Assembly (NCBI GenBank): GCA_045863055.1
Contig: BTUW01000015.1
Span: forward strand, 31,159 to 95,158
DNA from: UTCHB3 sp008363265
GTDB lineage: Bacteria > Bacteroidota > Ignavibacteria > Ignavibacteriales > Ignavibacteriaceae
Direction of reading: 5' to 3'
DNA: 64,000 nt
A program made the position numbers and the translations under genes. Within the stretch, counting starts at the first letter, position 1. Each line of letters opens with the position of its first letter. The notes under the pieces were generated by a model. The model was not told the DNA's origin, searched no databases, and saw nothing but the letters and a program-made list of their open reading frames with translations. Of the stretch, positions 55,354 to 64,000 are shown one piece after another.

Positions 55354-56385
55354 CTATTCATCCTTATTATAAGCTTTCCTGATAAAAGCATCATACCGGT
55401 CTTTCTTGATTATGCCGATTGGGCCTGAGTAGATGCCTCCCTGCTGGAATGCGTCGAAAATACGTACAGCGAGAATATTTGGTCGGTCGGTGCGGATAAG
55501 CCCTGCAGGTATCTGATAAACCCGGTTTTGCATCCCCTCGCGGGACTGGGTATAGCCCACCTGGGGGTCTTTGAAGTTGCCGGTCCGCCCGATGATGCGG
55601 CCGTTCAGATACACTTCATCAAAATCGTCGATCTTGCCAAGGAGAAGGAGGAGCCGGGCTTTCTTGTCCTTGTCTTTGTAGTCGAACTTCATCCGGTACC
55701 AGCCGAAACCTTCATAGCCGGAAAAACCCTGATTCTCGAGGTAGGAGGGGACGATCACTTCCTTCCAGGCCGAGTCGTTGATCTCGTCATTCCTGTAAAA
55801 AGCGGAGTCGCCCTGAGTGAACTTCCAGTTCCCCTCAAGGTTGATATCGGGGGTGATGTAGGTCTCGTTCTCGAAAATTCCCGGGTCACCTGACATTATC
55901 CCCCCCTCGAGTTGCGCGTCGTAAACCCGCACCGCAATCACATTCTTCGCGTTCATGTTAACAAGGGAGGATGGGAGGTAGTAGATCCTGTAGGCGTTGT
56001 AAGCTGTGGTATAGTCGGGGGGGAAATTTCCCGATGTGCCGATCTTGACTCCGTTGAACCACACTTCATCCACATCATCGATATAACCGAGGTGGAGCGA
56101 GAGGTTCTTTCCCGCCAGATCAGTTCCGCCGATGAATGATATCCGGTACCAGGCGTAACCGTTGAAGCCGTGGAAGCCCTGGTTCTCCCATGAAGAGGGC
56201 ACCTGTATCACATCCCAGCTGCTGTCGTTGTAGTCAACAGCCGCCCACGTGGAGTCGTCCCCGATCTGGAAACGCCACCCGCCCGTCAGGTCAACAAGCT
56301 TCTCATTCTTCGACGGAGCGATCCCCTCCTCACATCCCGCGAAGAGAAACACCGCAACCGAAACAGCCAACAGCAAAAAACGCAT
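55354..56385 (-). CDS. Lipoprotein with two tandem sugar-binding-like jelly rolls
   Basis: A lipoprotein signal with FAGC at residues 16-19 begins the chain (ATG at 56385; a TTG one codon earlier is also possible). Two repeats of about 155 residues follow. Each resembles the N-terminal jelly roll of GH2 enzymes: GGWRFQIGDDSTW, WENQGFHGFNGYAWYRISF, DVDEVWFNG in the first; GNWKFTQGDS, LENQGFSGYEGFGWYRMKF, DFDEVYLNG in the second. No glycosidase domain is attached. It probably binds glycans at the membrane. It interrupts the two defence-like operons. Confidence 0.75.
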   Translation of the reverse strand: MRFLLLAVSVAVFLFAGCEEGIAPSKNEKLVDLTGGWRFQIGDDSTWAAVDYNDSSWDVIQVPSSWENQGFHGFNGYAWYRISFIGGTDLAGKNLSLHLGYIDDVDEVWFNGVKIGTSGNFPPDYTTAYNAYRIYYLPSSLVNMNAKNVIAVRVYDAQLEGGIMSGDPGIFENETYITPDINLEGNWKFTQGDSAFYRNDEINDSAWKEVIVPSYLENQGFSGYEGFGWYRMKFDYKDKDKKARLLLLLGKIDDFDEVYLNGRIIGRTGNFKDPQVGYTQSREGMQNRVYQIPAGLIRTDRPNILAVRIFDAFQQGGIYSGPIGIIKKDRYDAFIRKAYNKDE

Positions 56386-56537
56386 CAAACCCGGAATTTA
56401 ATTGATCTTAAATTCAAAGTTAATGCAGAAGAGTGATTTAGCTGATATCGAAACGGGATTTTGGGAAAGAATGGAAGACCGATTGAGATGATCTCACAAA
56501 AAGATAAGGAAAAGGATGAGCAGTAAGAGAAATAGAT

Positions 56538-57680
56538 TCATTTTTTCATCCTCATTTTTTTCTTCGGTTTTATGGGTGCAACCATTTGAGGGTGTGGCAC
56601 ATCGAACAACTCCATCTGAGGAAGTGCCGGTGGAAGGAATTCATCTTTCCTCGCAGGGGTTTTTGCCGGCAATTCAGCGGGATCGGTGAACATGGCTGAG
56701 AACTCGTGAATCCCGAATCGCATACCCGCGAGGCAGAGGGCGATAGAGGTTTCCACCGGCATTTCACGCAGAAGACGGGTAACAGAGAGCTCGAACCTTG
56801 CCGCGCCGCCGTCGCTATTGATATCCCGGCAGAGGGCGCGAAACTTCAGATATATCATCATCATGGCGAATGTTGATATCCTCTCACCGAACGCGGGATC
56901 GATCAGACCGTCGATATCAGCCACAACAGGAGCAGCAGCAACTTCCCTCAGAAGAGTGTGGATCGAGGTGTTTCCTCCTGCCAGCCAGCCGTTCCTGAGA
57001 GTGGCCATTTGTCTTAGCAGCGCGTAAACCTCATCAAGATGGCCGTTGTTCCCGGCTTCACCACCGGGAACGAAGCCATCAGGAAGCAGCATGGATTGCT
57101 TCACAATACTCGCGGAATCCTCAAAAAACCCCAGGTCGCTTCTCTCAAAACTCTTTCTTCTTTCATAGCTTACCAAAAATTCAGGAAGTGTCGCAGGGGC
57201 AAAGCCCGCGTCATCCCGGTAACGGTCGAGTGCCTCCTGCCAGGCCTCCCGCCACTTCGAAACAAAAGCAGCTTCGCCAATATCAAACTTCTGCATCAGG
57301 AAATCAGCCGCGCGCGACGCGACCTCATGGTTCCTGAAAGCCGTCACCTTTTGCCGCAGTTCCGCCGGTACCGGTTCACCGATCACGCAGTTCCCCAAAC
57401 GGTAAGATATGGCGGTCCGCGTAGCCTCACTGATCGGATGCACCAGCTTCACATCCCATGAGGGAACCTCCAGCCATGATCCTTCACCCGGGGATGAAAG
57501 ATTGAACCCGACAAAAATGATATCACTTTCCTCGACGAAAAGACCACAGAAATGCCTCAATGCCCCCTCGGAACATGATCCGGAATCAAGTTTTTCCATA
57601 AGATACTCTACCGGAATGCTCAGGCTCCCCATGCGGAAGCGGTTCGCAAATTCATGAACTGTAAATGGAATGTAATGCAT
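56538..57680 (-). CDS. Unknown protein paired with UvrD-like helicase
   Basis: The 380-residue protein has no domain that I recognise. It is soluble, mostly helical in its second half, and has a proline- and lysine-rich tail (PIKPKKKMRMKK) that may bind nucleic acid. AGGAGATACG precedes its ATG. It lies 8 bases after the helicase gene and is surely its operon partner. Such a large unknown partner next to a helicase in an accessory region suggests a defence or repair function. Confidence 0.6.
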   Translation of the reverse strand: MHYIPFTVHEFANRFRMGSLSIPVEYLMEKLDSGSCSEGALRHFCGLFVEESDIIFVGFNLSSPGEGSWLEVPSWDVKLVHPISEATRTAISYRLGNCVIGEPVPAELRQKVTAFRNHEVASRAADFLMQKFDIGEAAFVSKWREAWQEALDRYRDDAGFAPATLPEFLVSYERRKSFERSDLGFFEDSASIVKQSMLLPDGFVPGGEAGNNGHLDEVYALLRQMATLRNGWLAGGNTSIHTLLREVAAAPVVADIDGLIDPAFGERISTFAMMMIYLKFRALCRDINSDGGAARFELSVTRLLREMPVETSIALCLAGMRFGIHEFSAMFTDPAELPAKTPARKDEFLPPALPQMELFDVPHPQMVAPIKPKKKMRMKK

Positions 57681-57688
57681 CGTATCTC

Positions 57689-58846
57689 CTAAAACATATC
57701 CGCTGATGAATGTGAATGTTTAAGCTCGTCGGTGGCGCTGGCTCTTCTAAGGCAAGAGCCGTCGATGAGGCCCAGGTATCTGTGGGGGTTGCTGCTGTTG
57801 TATGAGAGGAACATCTGCTCCCTCGCGCGGGTGAGAGCCACAAAAAAGAGGTTCTCGGCCGGTGTGTTCCCGCTGAAAATCGCCCGTTCCCGGGTTAGGA
57901 AAGGAATGAAAGTGACATCGAAATCGAGCCCTTTTACGCTGTGCATCGTCATTATCAGCACCTTCCGGCTGTTGTAATATTCCCGCAGGTTACCCGAGCC
58001 GTTGCCGAGATACCGGAAATCGAGGCCGGAGTTGTTCAGCCCCATGTTGATCTCGTTATAATAGTTTACCTGCCACTCACCCGGCTCCATGTCGCGGACA
58101 AAATCGCTGTCAACATCATAATGGTCACAGAGATTTCTGAGGAAGTACCGCACCTCGTTGTGGTTGGGGAAGATGATGGCCGTGTGATACCCCTTGCCTG
58201 CATATGAGGTTGACGACTCCGCCAGCCACTCAAGCTCCTCATCATAATCCCGGGCGGCAACAAGGGCGGGCTGAAGGTTAACTGATGAGCTCATCGAAGC
58301 TGACATAAATCCTGATTTGTCGGTGCAGAACGGCGCGGCCAAGGTCCTGGCGTTGCGGCTGAGGCGGTGGATGATATTGAGCCGGCGGATATCGAGATCG
58401 AGGTAATCTATAATGTCGTACTCGGGGCAGGTGTCTTCGTAGATCGACTGGTTCATATCCCCGGCAGCGATAACAGTTGAGCCTCTCCCGCTAAGATCGG
58501 TAAAGAAATCATGCTTGAGGTCCTGCACTTCATCAACAAGGATGTAGTCCCACCGTATATAACTCTTCGCAAACTTCTGAGGGGTCATCACTTCAACACC
58601 CGGACGGTACTGAAACGGGATACCCGACCTCAGTTGATCGATCAGCGCGTGGGTAAAACCAACAACACAAACGCTCGCGGAGGGAAACCTCTCCTTGATC
58701 GTGATGAGGATATGAATAAGAAGAACCGACTTCCCGCTTCCGGCATAACCCGTGATCCAGAGATTCTTCTTCGGCTGAGCCTGAAAGCTCTGGAGGACCC
58801 CTCTCTGTTCATTGTCAAGTCTGTCGTATGGTACAAGCCAGTTCAT
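57689..58846 (-). CDS. Short UvrD-like SF1 helicase
   Basis: The 385-residue protein has Walker A GYAGSGKS (near residue 34), a Walker B-like ILVDEVQDLKHDF, GDMNQSIYED, MTMHSVKGLDFDVTFIPF and FVALTRAREQMFLSY. All key SF1 motifs are present, but the protein is about half the size of UvrD or Rep, with little of the 1B and 2B subdomains. It is the first gene of a two-gene unit with an unknown 380-aa protein. It resembles small helicases of phage-defence operons, though this is inference. Confidence 0.85.
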   Translation of the reverse strand: MNWLVPYDRLDNEQRGVLQSFQAQPKKNLWITGYAGSGKSVLLIHILITIKERFPSASVCVVGFTHALIDQLRSGIPFQYRPGVEVMTPQKFAKSYIRWDYILVDEVQDLKHDFFTDLSGRGSTVIAAGDMNQSIYEDTCPEYDIIDYLDLDIRRLNIIHRLSRNARTLAAPFCTDKSGFMSASMSSSVNLQPALVAARDYDEELEWLAESSTSYAGKGYHTAIIFPNHNEVRYFLRNLCDHYDVDSDFVRDMEPGEWQVNYYNEINMGLNNSGLDFRYLGNGSGNLREYYNSRKVLIMTMHSVKGLDFDVTFIPFLTRERAIFSGNTPAENLFFVALTRAREQMFLSYNSSNPHRYLGLIDGSCLRRASATDELKHSHSSADMF

Positions 58847-60124
58847 TGTTCTTTTTTCCTGCTTATTGGTTGATTGTTCATTCTGTTTCTATAGAGTGAA
58901 CCAATTCCAATTTTTCCGGAAGAGGGAGATGAACAAAGAAGAACAAAGATGTTAAAGATGAGGAAAGATGAGGAAAGATGAACAAAGATGCGAAAGATGA
59001 GAAAAGATGTTAAAGATTTGCTTCTATCATTTCTGCAGAAGGTGGATAAGGGTGCCTCTTAGAAGGGAAGTGCGCCTGGCTATCAGAAGAAACTACGGAT
59101 AAACATCTTTTCCATACCGGTAGGGCACCAATATTCACACACTTTGTGGAGCATGCATCCCTGCTTGCGACTGCCCCATGGGGCAGGCCCTGCTCTGCAG
59201 GTACGGAATGTCGATAGGACGACAGCCCCCAAAACCATCACCCACCAATAGCCCCGGGATTCATCCCGGGGGTAGGGGATGATCTCCTTTAATCCACTTC
59301 CGGTAAATCCCGGATTTCCATCCCAAGATCTTTTTCGAATAGCTCCTTTATGAAAATCCACAAATTTGCCCAAAACATTTTATTCTCCATTTGTTTTCAG
59401 TTACAATCCTTTTGCCGAAGAAAACCTTCGCACACGACAAGGAAATAAAAATAGCTATCCGGCAGGATGTAACCTCTAACCGCAATCCTTTCGCCGGAAA
59501 TTCTCCGGTCGCATCAAGGAAATCCCCGGTTCAAACTGATTTAGCCTGACAAAGGGATTCATGTATTACATGGTACCAACCACGGTCTTTATACCATAAT
59601 CCTTTAGAGCAAGAACTCAAATATATTAAAAGATGAACAAAGATGCGAAAGATGAACAAAGATGTTAAAGATATACTTCTATCATTTCTGCAGAAGTCGA
59701 ATCAGGGTGCCTCCTTGAAGGGAAGTGCACCCGACTATCAGAAGAAACTCCGGATAAACATCTTTTCCATCTTTAAAAATCTTTAATATCTTTGTTCCCC
59801 GTCAGAAGGGAGCAACGCCCAACAATCGGAAGAAACTCAAGCCAACCATCTTTTCCATACCGGTGGAGCACCAATATTCACATACCTTGTGGCGAGTGTA
59901 TCCTTGCTTGCGATCCCGACTCACCGAACTGACCCCGCCAGGGTTCTACCATTGGTAGAAAGCGGCATATCCCACACCCATACCAAACCAATAGCCCCGG
60001 GATTCATCCCGGGGGAGGAAAATTGTCTGAATCACGATTTACATGATTTCAGGATTCGCAGGATTATCCGCAAGGCATTCATTCTGGTTAACCAAACCAA
60101 TAGCCCCGGGATTCATCCCGGGGG
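58847..60124. other. Non-coding repeat region before the CRISPR array
   Basis: No gene is supported; the 96-aa frame at 59083-59373 is part of a repeat. The region has two copies of a composite module (about 58977-59271 and 59633-60015), and three copies of CCCCGGGATTCATCCCGGGG (59252, 59995, 60104). It also has two related hairpins at 59404-59446 and 59483-59523. It contains the shared motif at 58890-58920. This is the leader-distal flank if the array is read right to left. Confidence 0.7.
58890..58920 (-). promoter_or_regulatory. Shared upstream motif, helicase pair copy
   Basis: The same motif as at 55124-55154 (28 of 31 positions), here 44 bases before the UvrD-like helicase start. On the minus strand a TATAG box falls at its inner end, so it could contain the promoter. 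Confidence 0.55.
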
Positions 60125-63100
60125 AAGGCAAGATCCGTAAAGCAACAGTTTGCGACGTACTGACATTCTTTCTGCGGACACATTGTTGTGTCGTAATCCT
60201 TTCAAGTCAAGGCAAGATCCGTAAAGTCGAAAGAAAACAGAGGTGGGACAAATGTTCCAGCCTCAGTAAGTCGTAATCCTTTCAAGTCAAGGCAAGATCC
60301 GTAAAGACGCATCCTGCCAGATTAAAGAAAAATGGTTGGAAATTCCTTTCTGTGTCGTAATCCTTTCAAGTCAAGGCAAGATCCGTAAAGAAAAAAAAAA
60401 TCTTTTAATTTTATTTATGGAGATCGTTATGAGTGTAGTCGTAATCCTTTCAAGTCAAGGCAAGATCCGTAAAGATGGAAGAAAAATACGGAATCTATGA
60501 GGGCGAAGGCGTCGTAATCCTTTCAAGTCAAGGCAAGATCCGTAAAGCAATGTCCAGTTGGCAGGGTACTTCCTCTTCGAGTCAGAAAGTCGTAATCCTT
60601 TCAAGTCAAGGCAAGATCCGTAAAGTAGAATCGTGGTCATTACCGACCAAAGACCCCCGCTTAGGGTCGTAATCCTTTCAAGTCAAGGCAAGATCCGTAA
60701 AGAGTGCAAATGTTAGTCGAAGCCTACTCTGTCCCCACAAAGGACGTCGTAATCCTTTCAAGTCAAGGCAAGATCCGTAAAGATACTCTAAAGGTGTAAA
60801 GTCATTGACTGTACCTGTATTCAGTGCGTCGTAATCCTTTCAAGTCAAGGCAAGATCCGTAAAGAGAGACGAAGCAAAACAAATGTTATCCGACCTGTGG
60901 TCGTAATCCTTTCAAGTCAAGGCAAGATCCGTAAAGTCCAATACGTGGGAGCCGGTGATAGTGCTCGAAAGAGTGTCGTAATCCTTTCAAGTCAAGGCAA
61001 GATCCGTAAAGAGGTTAGAAATGAAAAGATATCGTGGCAAAGGAGAATGGAGTCGTAATCCTTTCAAGTCAAGGCAAGATCCGTAAAGAAAGACCTTAAA
61101 TGGTCTTTATCTATGCTGGTGGAAGCCCACTGTGTCGTAATCCTTTCAAGTCAAGGCAAGATCCGTAAAGAGTTGGGTAGACAATAAAGATAAAGACCTT
61201 GAATGGTCGTCGTAATCCTTTCAAGTCAAGGCAAGATCCGTAAAGTTAAACAAGTTAGGAATGTTATGAACTACACATATTTTACCTGTCGTAATCCTTT
61301 CAAGTCAAGGCAAGATCCGTAAAGTTGTGTTGCTTGAACACGAAGGGTCTAAGTACTCGTCCACTCCCGTCGTAATCCTTTCAAGTCAAGGCAAGATCCG
61401 TAAAGAAGGTTAAAATTGCTATGAACTACACATACTTCACTCCTGAGTCGTAATCCTTTCAAGTCAAGGCAAGATCCGTAAAGCGCTTGCAGAGCTGGAA
61501 GTCGAGAATCTCGACTTCCCGTTCTAAGTCGTAATCCTTTCAAGTCAAGGCAAGATCCGTAAAGGAGTATATTGAGTACCTCATTACAGAGCTCAAGAAA
61601 ACGTCGTAATCCTTTCAAGTCAAGGCAAGATCCGTAAAGTTGCTATGAAAAGATACCGTGGCAGGGGGAGCTGGGTAGGTCGTAATCCTTTCAAGTCAAG
61701 GCAAGATCCGTAAAGTAATTTAGAAAGGTTAAAAAATGAATTACACATACTTCACGTCGTAATCCTTTCAAGTCAAGGCAAGATCCGTAAAGCCCAAATA
61801 CAAGGGCTAAAGGAGTATATTGAGTACCTCATTACAGGTCGTAATCCTTTCAAGTCAAGGCAAGATCCGTAAAGACAAAATATTCCACAACCCCAGAAGA
61901 CAAACGTGCCATTAGGTCGTAATCCTTTCAAGTCAAGGCAAGATCCGTAAAGAGTATGTAGGCGAAGGCGAATGGATAGACAACAAAGACCCTGTCGTAA
62001 TCCTTTCAAGTCAAGGCAAGATCCGTAAAGTAAAATCTATGAGGGCGTAGGCTCATGGGTTGACAAAGACAATGTCGTAATCCTTTCAAGTCAAGGCAAG
62101 ATCCGTAAAGTATTGAAGTTGAGAAAGACGGTAAGAAAGATTATAGCACTACAGTCGTAATCCTTTCAAGTCAAGGCAAGATCCGTAAAGCCCAAACAGT
62201 TGTTCGTGCTTACATTACTTAACAGCACTCTCACAGTCGTAATCCTTTCAAGTCAAGGCAAGATCCGTAAAGACGACACAAGGGAGAGATTGTTTCACCA
62301 CAATTTAAAGTCGTAATCCTTTCAAGTCAAGGCAAGATCCGTAAAGCAAAGACCTTGAATGGTCCTTGTCCTTATTGGTGGAAGCGCGTCGTAATCCTTT
62401 CAAGTCAAGGCAAGATCCGTAAAGAAGACCCAAGATTGGGATGGGGTTCACTTAACCCTGATGTCGTAATCCTTTCAAGTCAAGGCAAGATCCGTAAAGC
62501 TTTCTATTGCTGTAAGCAGTATGAATGAAGTATCTGAGTCGTAATCCTTTCAAGTCAAGGCAAGATCCGTAAAGACATTACAGTCCTATAACGATAGGAG
62601 TTCGTTCTTCTCAGTTGGATCAGTCGTAATCCTTTCAAGTCAAGGCAAGATCCGTAAAGAAAAAAAGTAAGTGCTGGAAAGCACGAAGACCAGGAAGGTC
62701 AGTGAGTCGTAATCCTTTCAAGTCAAGGCAAGATCCGTAAAGTGTTCGAGTCTATCGAAAAGGGTAGCAACTGTGTTGGCTATGTCGTAATCCTTTCAAG
62801 TCAAGGCAAGATCCGTAAAGAAAAGGGTAGCAACTGTGTTGGCTATATCGGAAAAGATTCCGTCGTAATCCTTTCAAGTCAAGGCAAGATCCGTAAAGAT
62901 TAAATTATCGGAGAGACATATGTTATATTTAGAATATTTAAGTCGTAATCCTTTCAAGTCAAGGCAAGATCCGTAAAGAAGTGGGCTGAAGACAATCCTG
63001 TAAACAAATCAGAATTCGTCGTAATCCTTTCAAGTCAAGGCAAGATCCGTAAAGAATCAAGTCATCAACCAATAAAGGAGGAAACTCTATGTGGCGACAC

Positions 63101-64000
63101 AAGTCGTAATCCTTTCAAGTCAAGGCAAGATCCGTAAAGTCCTTGAAAAGACGTTGTTGTTAAATGGTAAGCCCGTCGGACTTACCTGTCGTAATCCTTT
63201 CAAGTCAAGGCAAGATCCGTAAAGAATTAATTTAGAAAGGTTGAAAATGAGGAAATATCGGTCGTAATCCTTTCAAGTCAAGGCAAGATCCGTAAAGCTA
63301 CTTTATTTTAACGAGTCTACAGACTCAAAAGTGTTCGTGTCGTAATCCTTTCAAGTCAAGGCAAGATCCGTAAAGTGGGATGAAATCCGATTAAGCTACG
63401 ATGCCCAACCAAAGTCGTAATCCTTTCAAGTCAAGGCAAGATCCGTAAAGATGTTGAGAGTTCGTGAAGTTGTTGCAACAGAAAATGAGTCGTAATCCTT
63501 TCAAGTCAAGGCAAGATCCGTAAAGTATTGCAAGAACTACACCAGACTTCGCAAGATTTCTATTGTCGTAATCCTTTCAAGTCAAGGCAAGATCCGTAAA
63601 GGAATTTAAAGAATTCCTGCGAGAGAACAAAGTTCAACCTAGTCGTAATCCTTTCAAGTCAAGGCAAGATCCGTAAAGTTCAATGCAGAAGTTCTCCGCT
63701 GTTCTCCGACATTCGCTGAGTCGTAATCCTTTCAAGTCAAGGCAAGATCCGTAAAGGCAGAATTTGACTTAGAAGAAGAAGCAGACGCTTTCTGTAACGA
63801 GTCGTAATCCTTTCAAGTCAAGGCAAGATCCGTAAAGTTGTTTCAAGCACCGATATGTTCGGTAGTCCTGTTACAATTATCATGTCGTAATCCTTTCAAG
63901 TCAAGGCAAGATCCGTAAAGGACAAAATAGCGTTTTATAACGCAAGTTGCGGAGTTGAAGAAGTCGTAATCCTTTCAAGTCAAGGCAAGATCCGTAAAGA
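60125..64000 (-). CRISPR. CRISPR array, 49 full 37-nt repeats plus one truncated, open at the right edge
   Basis: Repeats begin GTCGTAATCC and end GATCCGTAAAG on the plus strand. All 49 full copies appear identical, the first at 60190-60226 and the last at 63963-63999. Spacers are 35-48 nt. At 60125-60142 only the last 18 bases of a repeat remain, followed by a 47-nt spacer. The decayed copy marks the left as the trailer, so the leader and cas genes should lie to the right, with transcription on the minus strand. Read that way the repeat ends ATTACGAC, similar in position to the ATTGAAAC crRNA handle of type I/III systems. No cas gene is in the window; a type III assignment is inferred only. 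Confidence 0.95.

Noticed and set aside
59083..59373. 96-aa frame with PRDESRGYW
   Set aside because: It reads through the duplicated palindromic module and has no start signal; such peptides are typical false calls in repeats.
60455..62009. Open frames on the minus strand inside the array, with repeated LYGSCLDLKGLR
   Set aside because: These are translations of the CRISPR repeat itself; the periodic peptide is an artefact of the 37-nt unit.

Overview
The window looks like a chromosomal segment from a moderately GC-rich member of the Ignavibacteria / Chlorobi / Bacteroidetes (FCB) group. Four large secreted proteins end in type IX secretion (T9SS) sorting domains, three of them with the NYPNPFNP or NFPNPFNP signature. 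A PorV-like outer-membrane protein and a DUF5916 protein point the same way. No rRNA or tRNA was recognised. The lineage is an inference from protein families.

Layout. 1-17 kb: a truncated T9SS beta-propeller protein, an ATP-grasp / carboxylate-amine ligase / ATP-grasp-like trio, a YCF48-like T9SS protein, an operon of a membrane protein with dxr and rseP, a T9SS subtilase, an AAA/DUF4143 ATPase behind a double palindrome, and a Nudix hydrolase. 17-30 kb: a GH13-like protein with altered catalytic residues, a MarR regulator, fructose-1,6-bisphosphatase, two ABC half-exporters flanking a 2-hydroxyacid dehydrogenase (probably one asymmetric heterodimer), a DUF5916 outer-membrane protein and a PorV-like protein. 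30-39 kb: an SDR, then a hydrogen-metabolism locus. There rex-hydC-hydB-hydA encode a trimeric, probably electron-bifurcating [FeFe]-hydrogenase under a redox repressor, and a sensory PAS [FeFe]-hydrogenase plus SpoIIE-type phosphatase are divergently encoded. 39-50 kb: an FG-GAP T9SS protein, a DUF4160/DUF2442 pair, a class D beta-lactamase-like protein, glycogen phosphorylase, rfbA-rfbC, corA and a type II NADH dehydrogenase.

50-64 kb is accessory and looks like a defence region. A minus-strand operon holds a 45-aa small ORF, a reverse transcriptase, a RecD-like helicase and a TPR/cold-shock-like protein. Next come a lipoprotein and a second minus-strand pair (short UvrD-like helicase and an unknown protein). 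A 31-nt motif lies upstream of both operons. After about 1.3 kb of non-coding repeats, a CRISPR array of 49 full 37-nt repeats and one truncated terminal repeat fills 60.1-64.0 kb and runs off the right edge. No cas gene is in the window.

The most striking signal is in the spacers. At least 12 of 48 translate, all in the same orientation, into overlapping pieces of one short protein family, and many other spacers cover apparent translation starts. The truncated left-hand repeat and the repeat sequence suggest that the array is transcribed right to left. The crRNAs would then be antisense to phage mRNAs, as expected for an RNA-targeting (for example type III) system. Together with the nearby reverse transcriptase operon this is the best candidate for new biology here.
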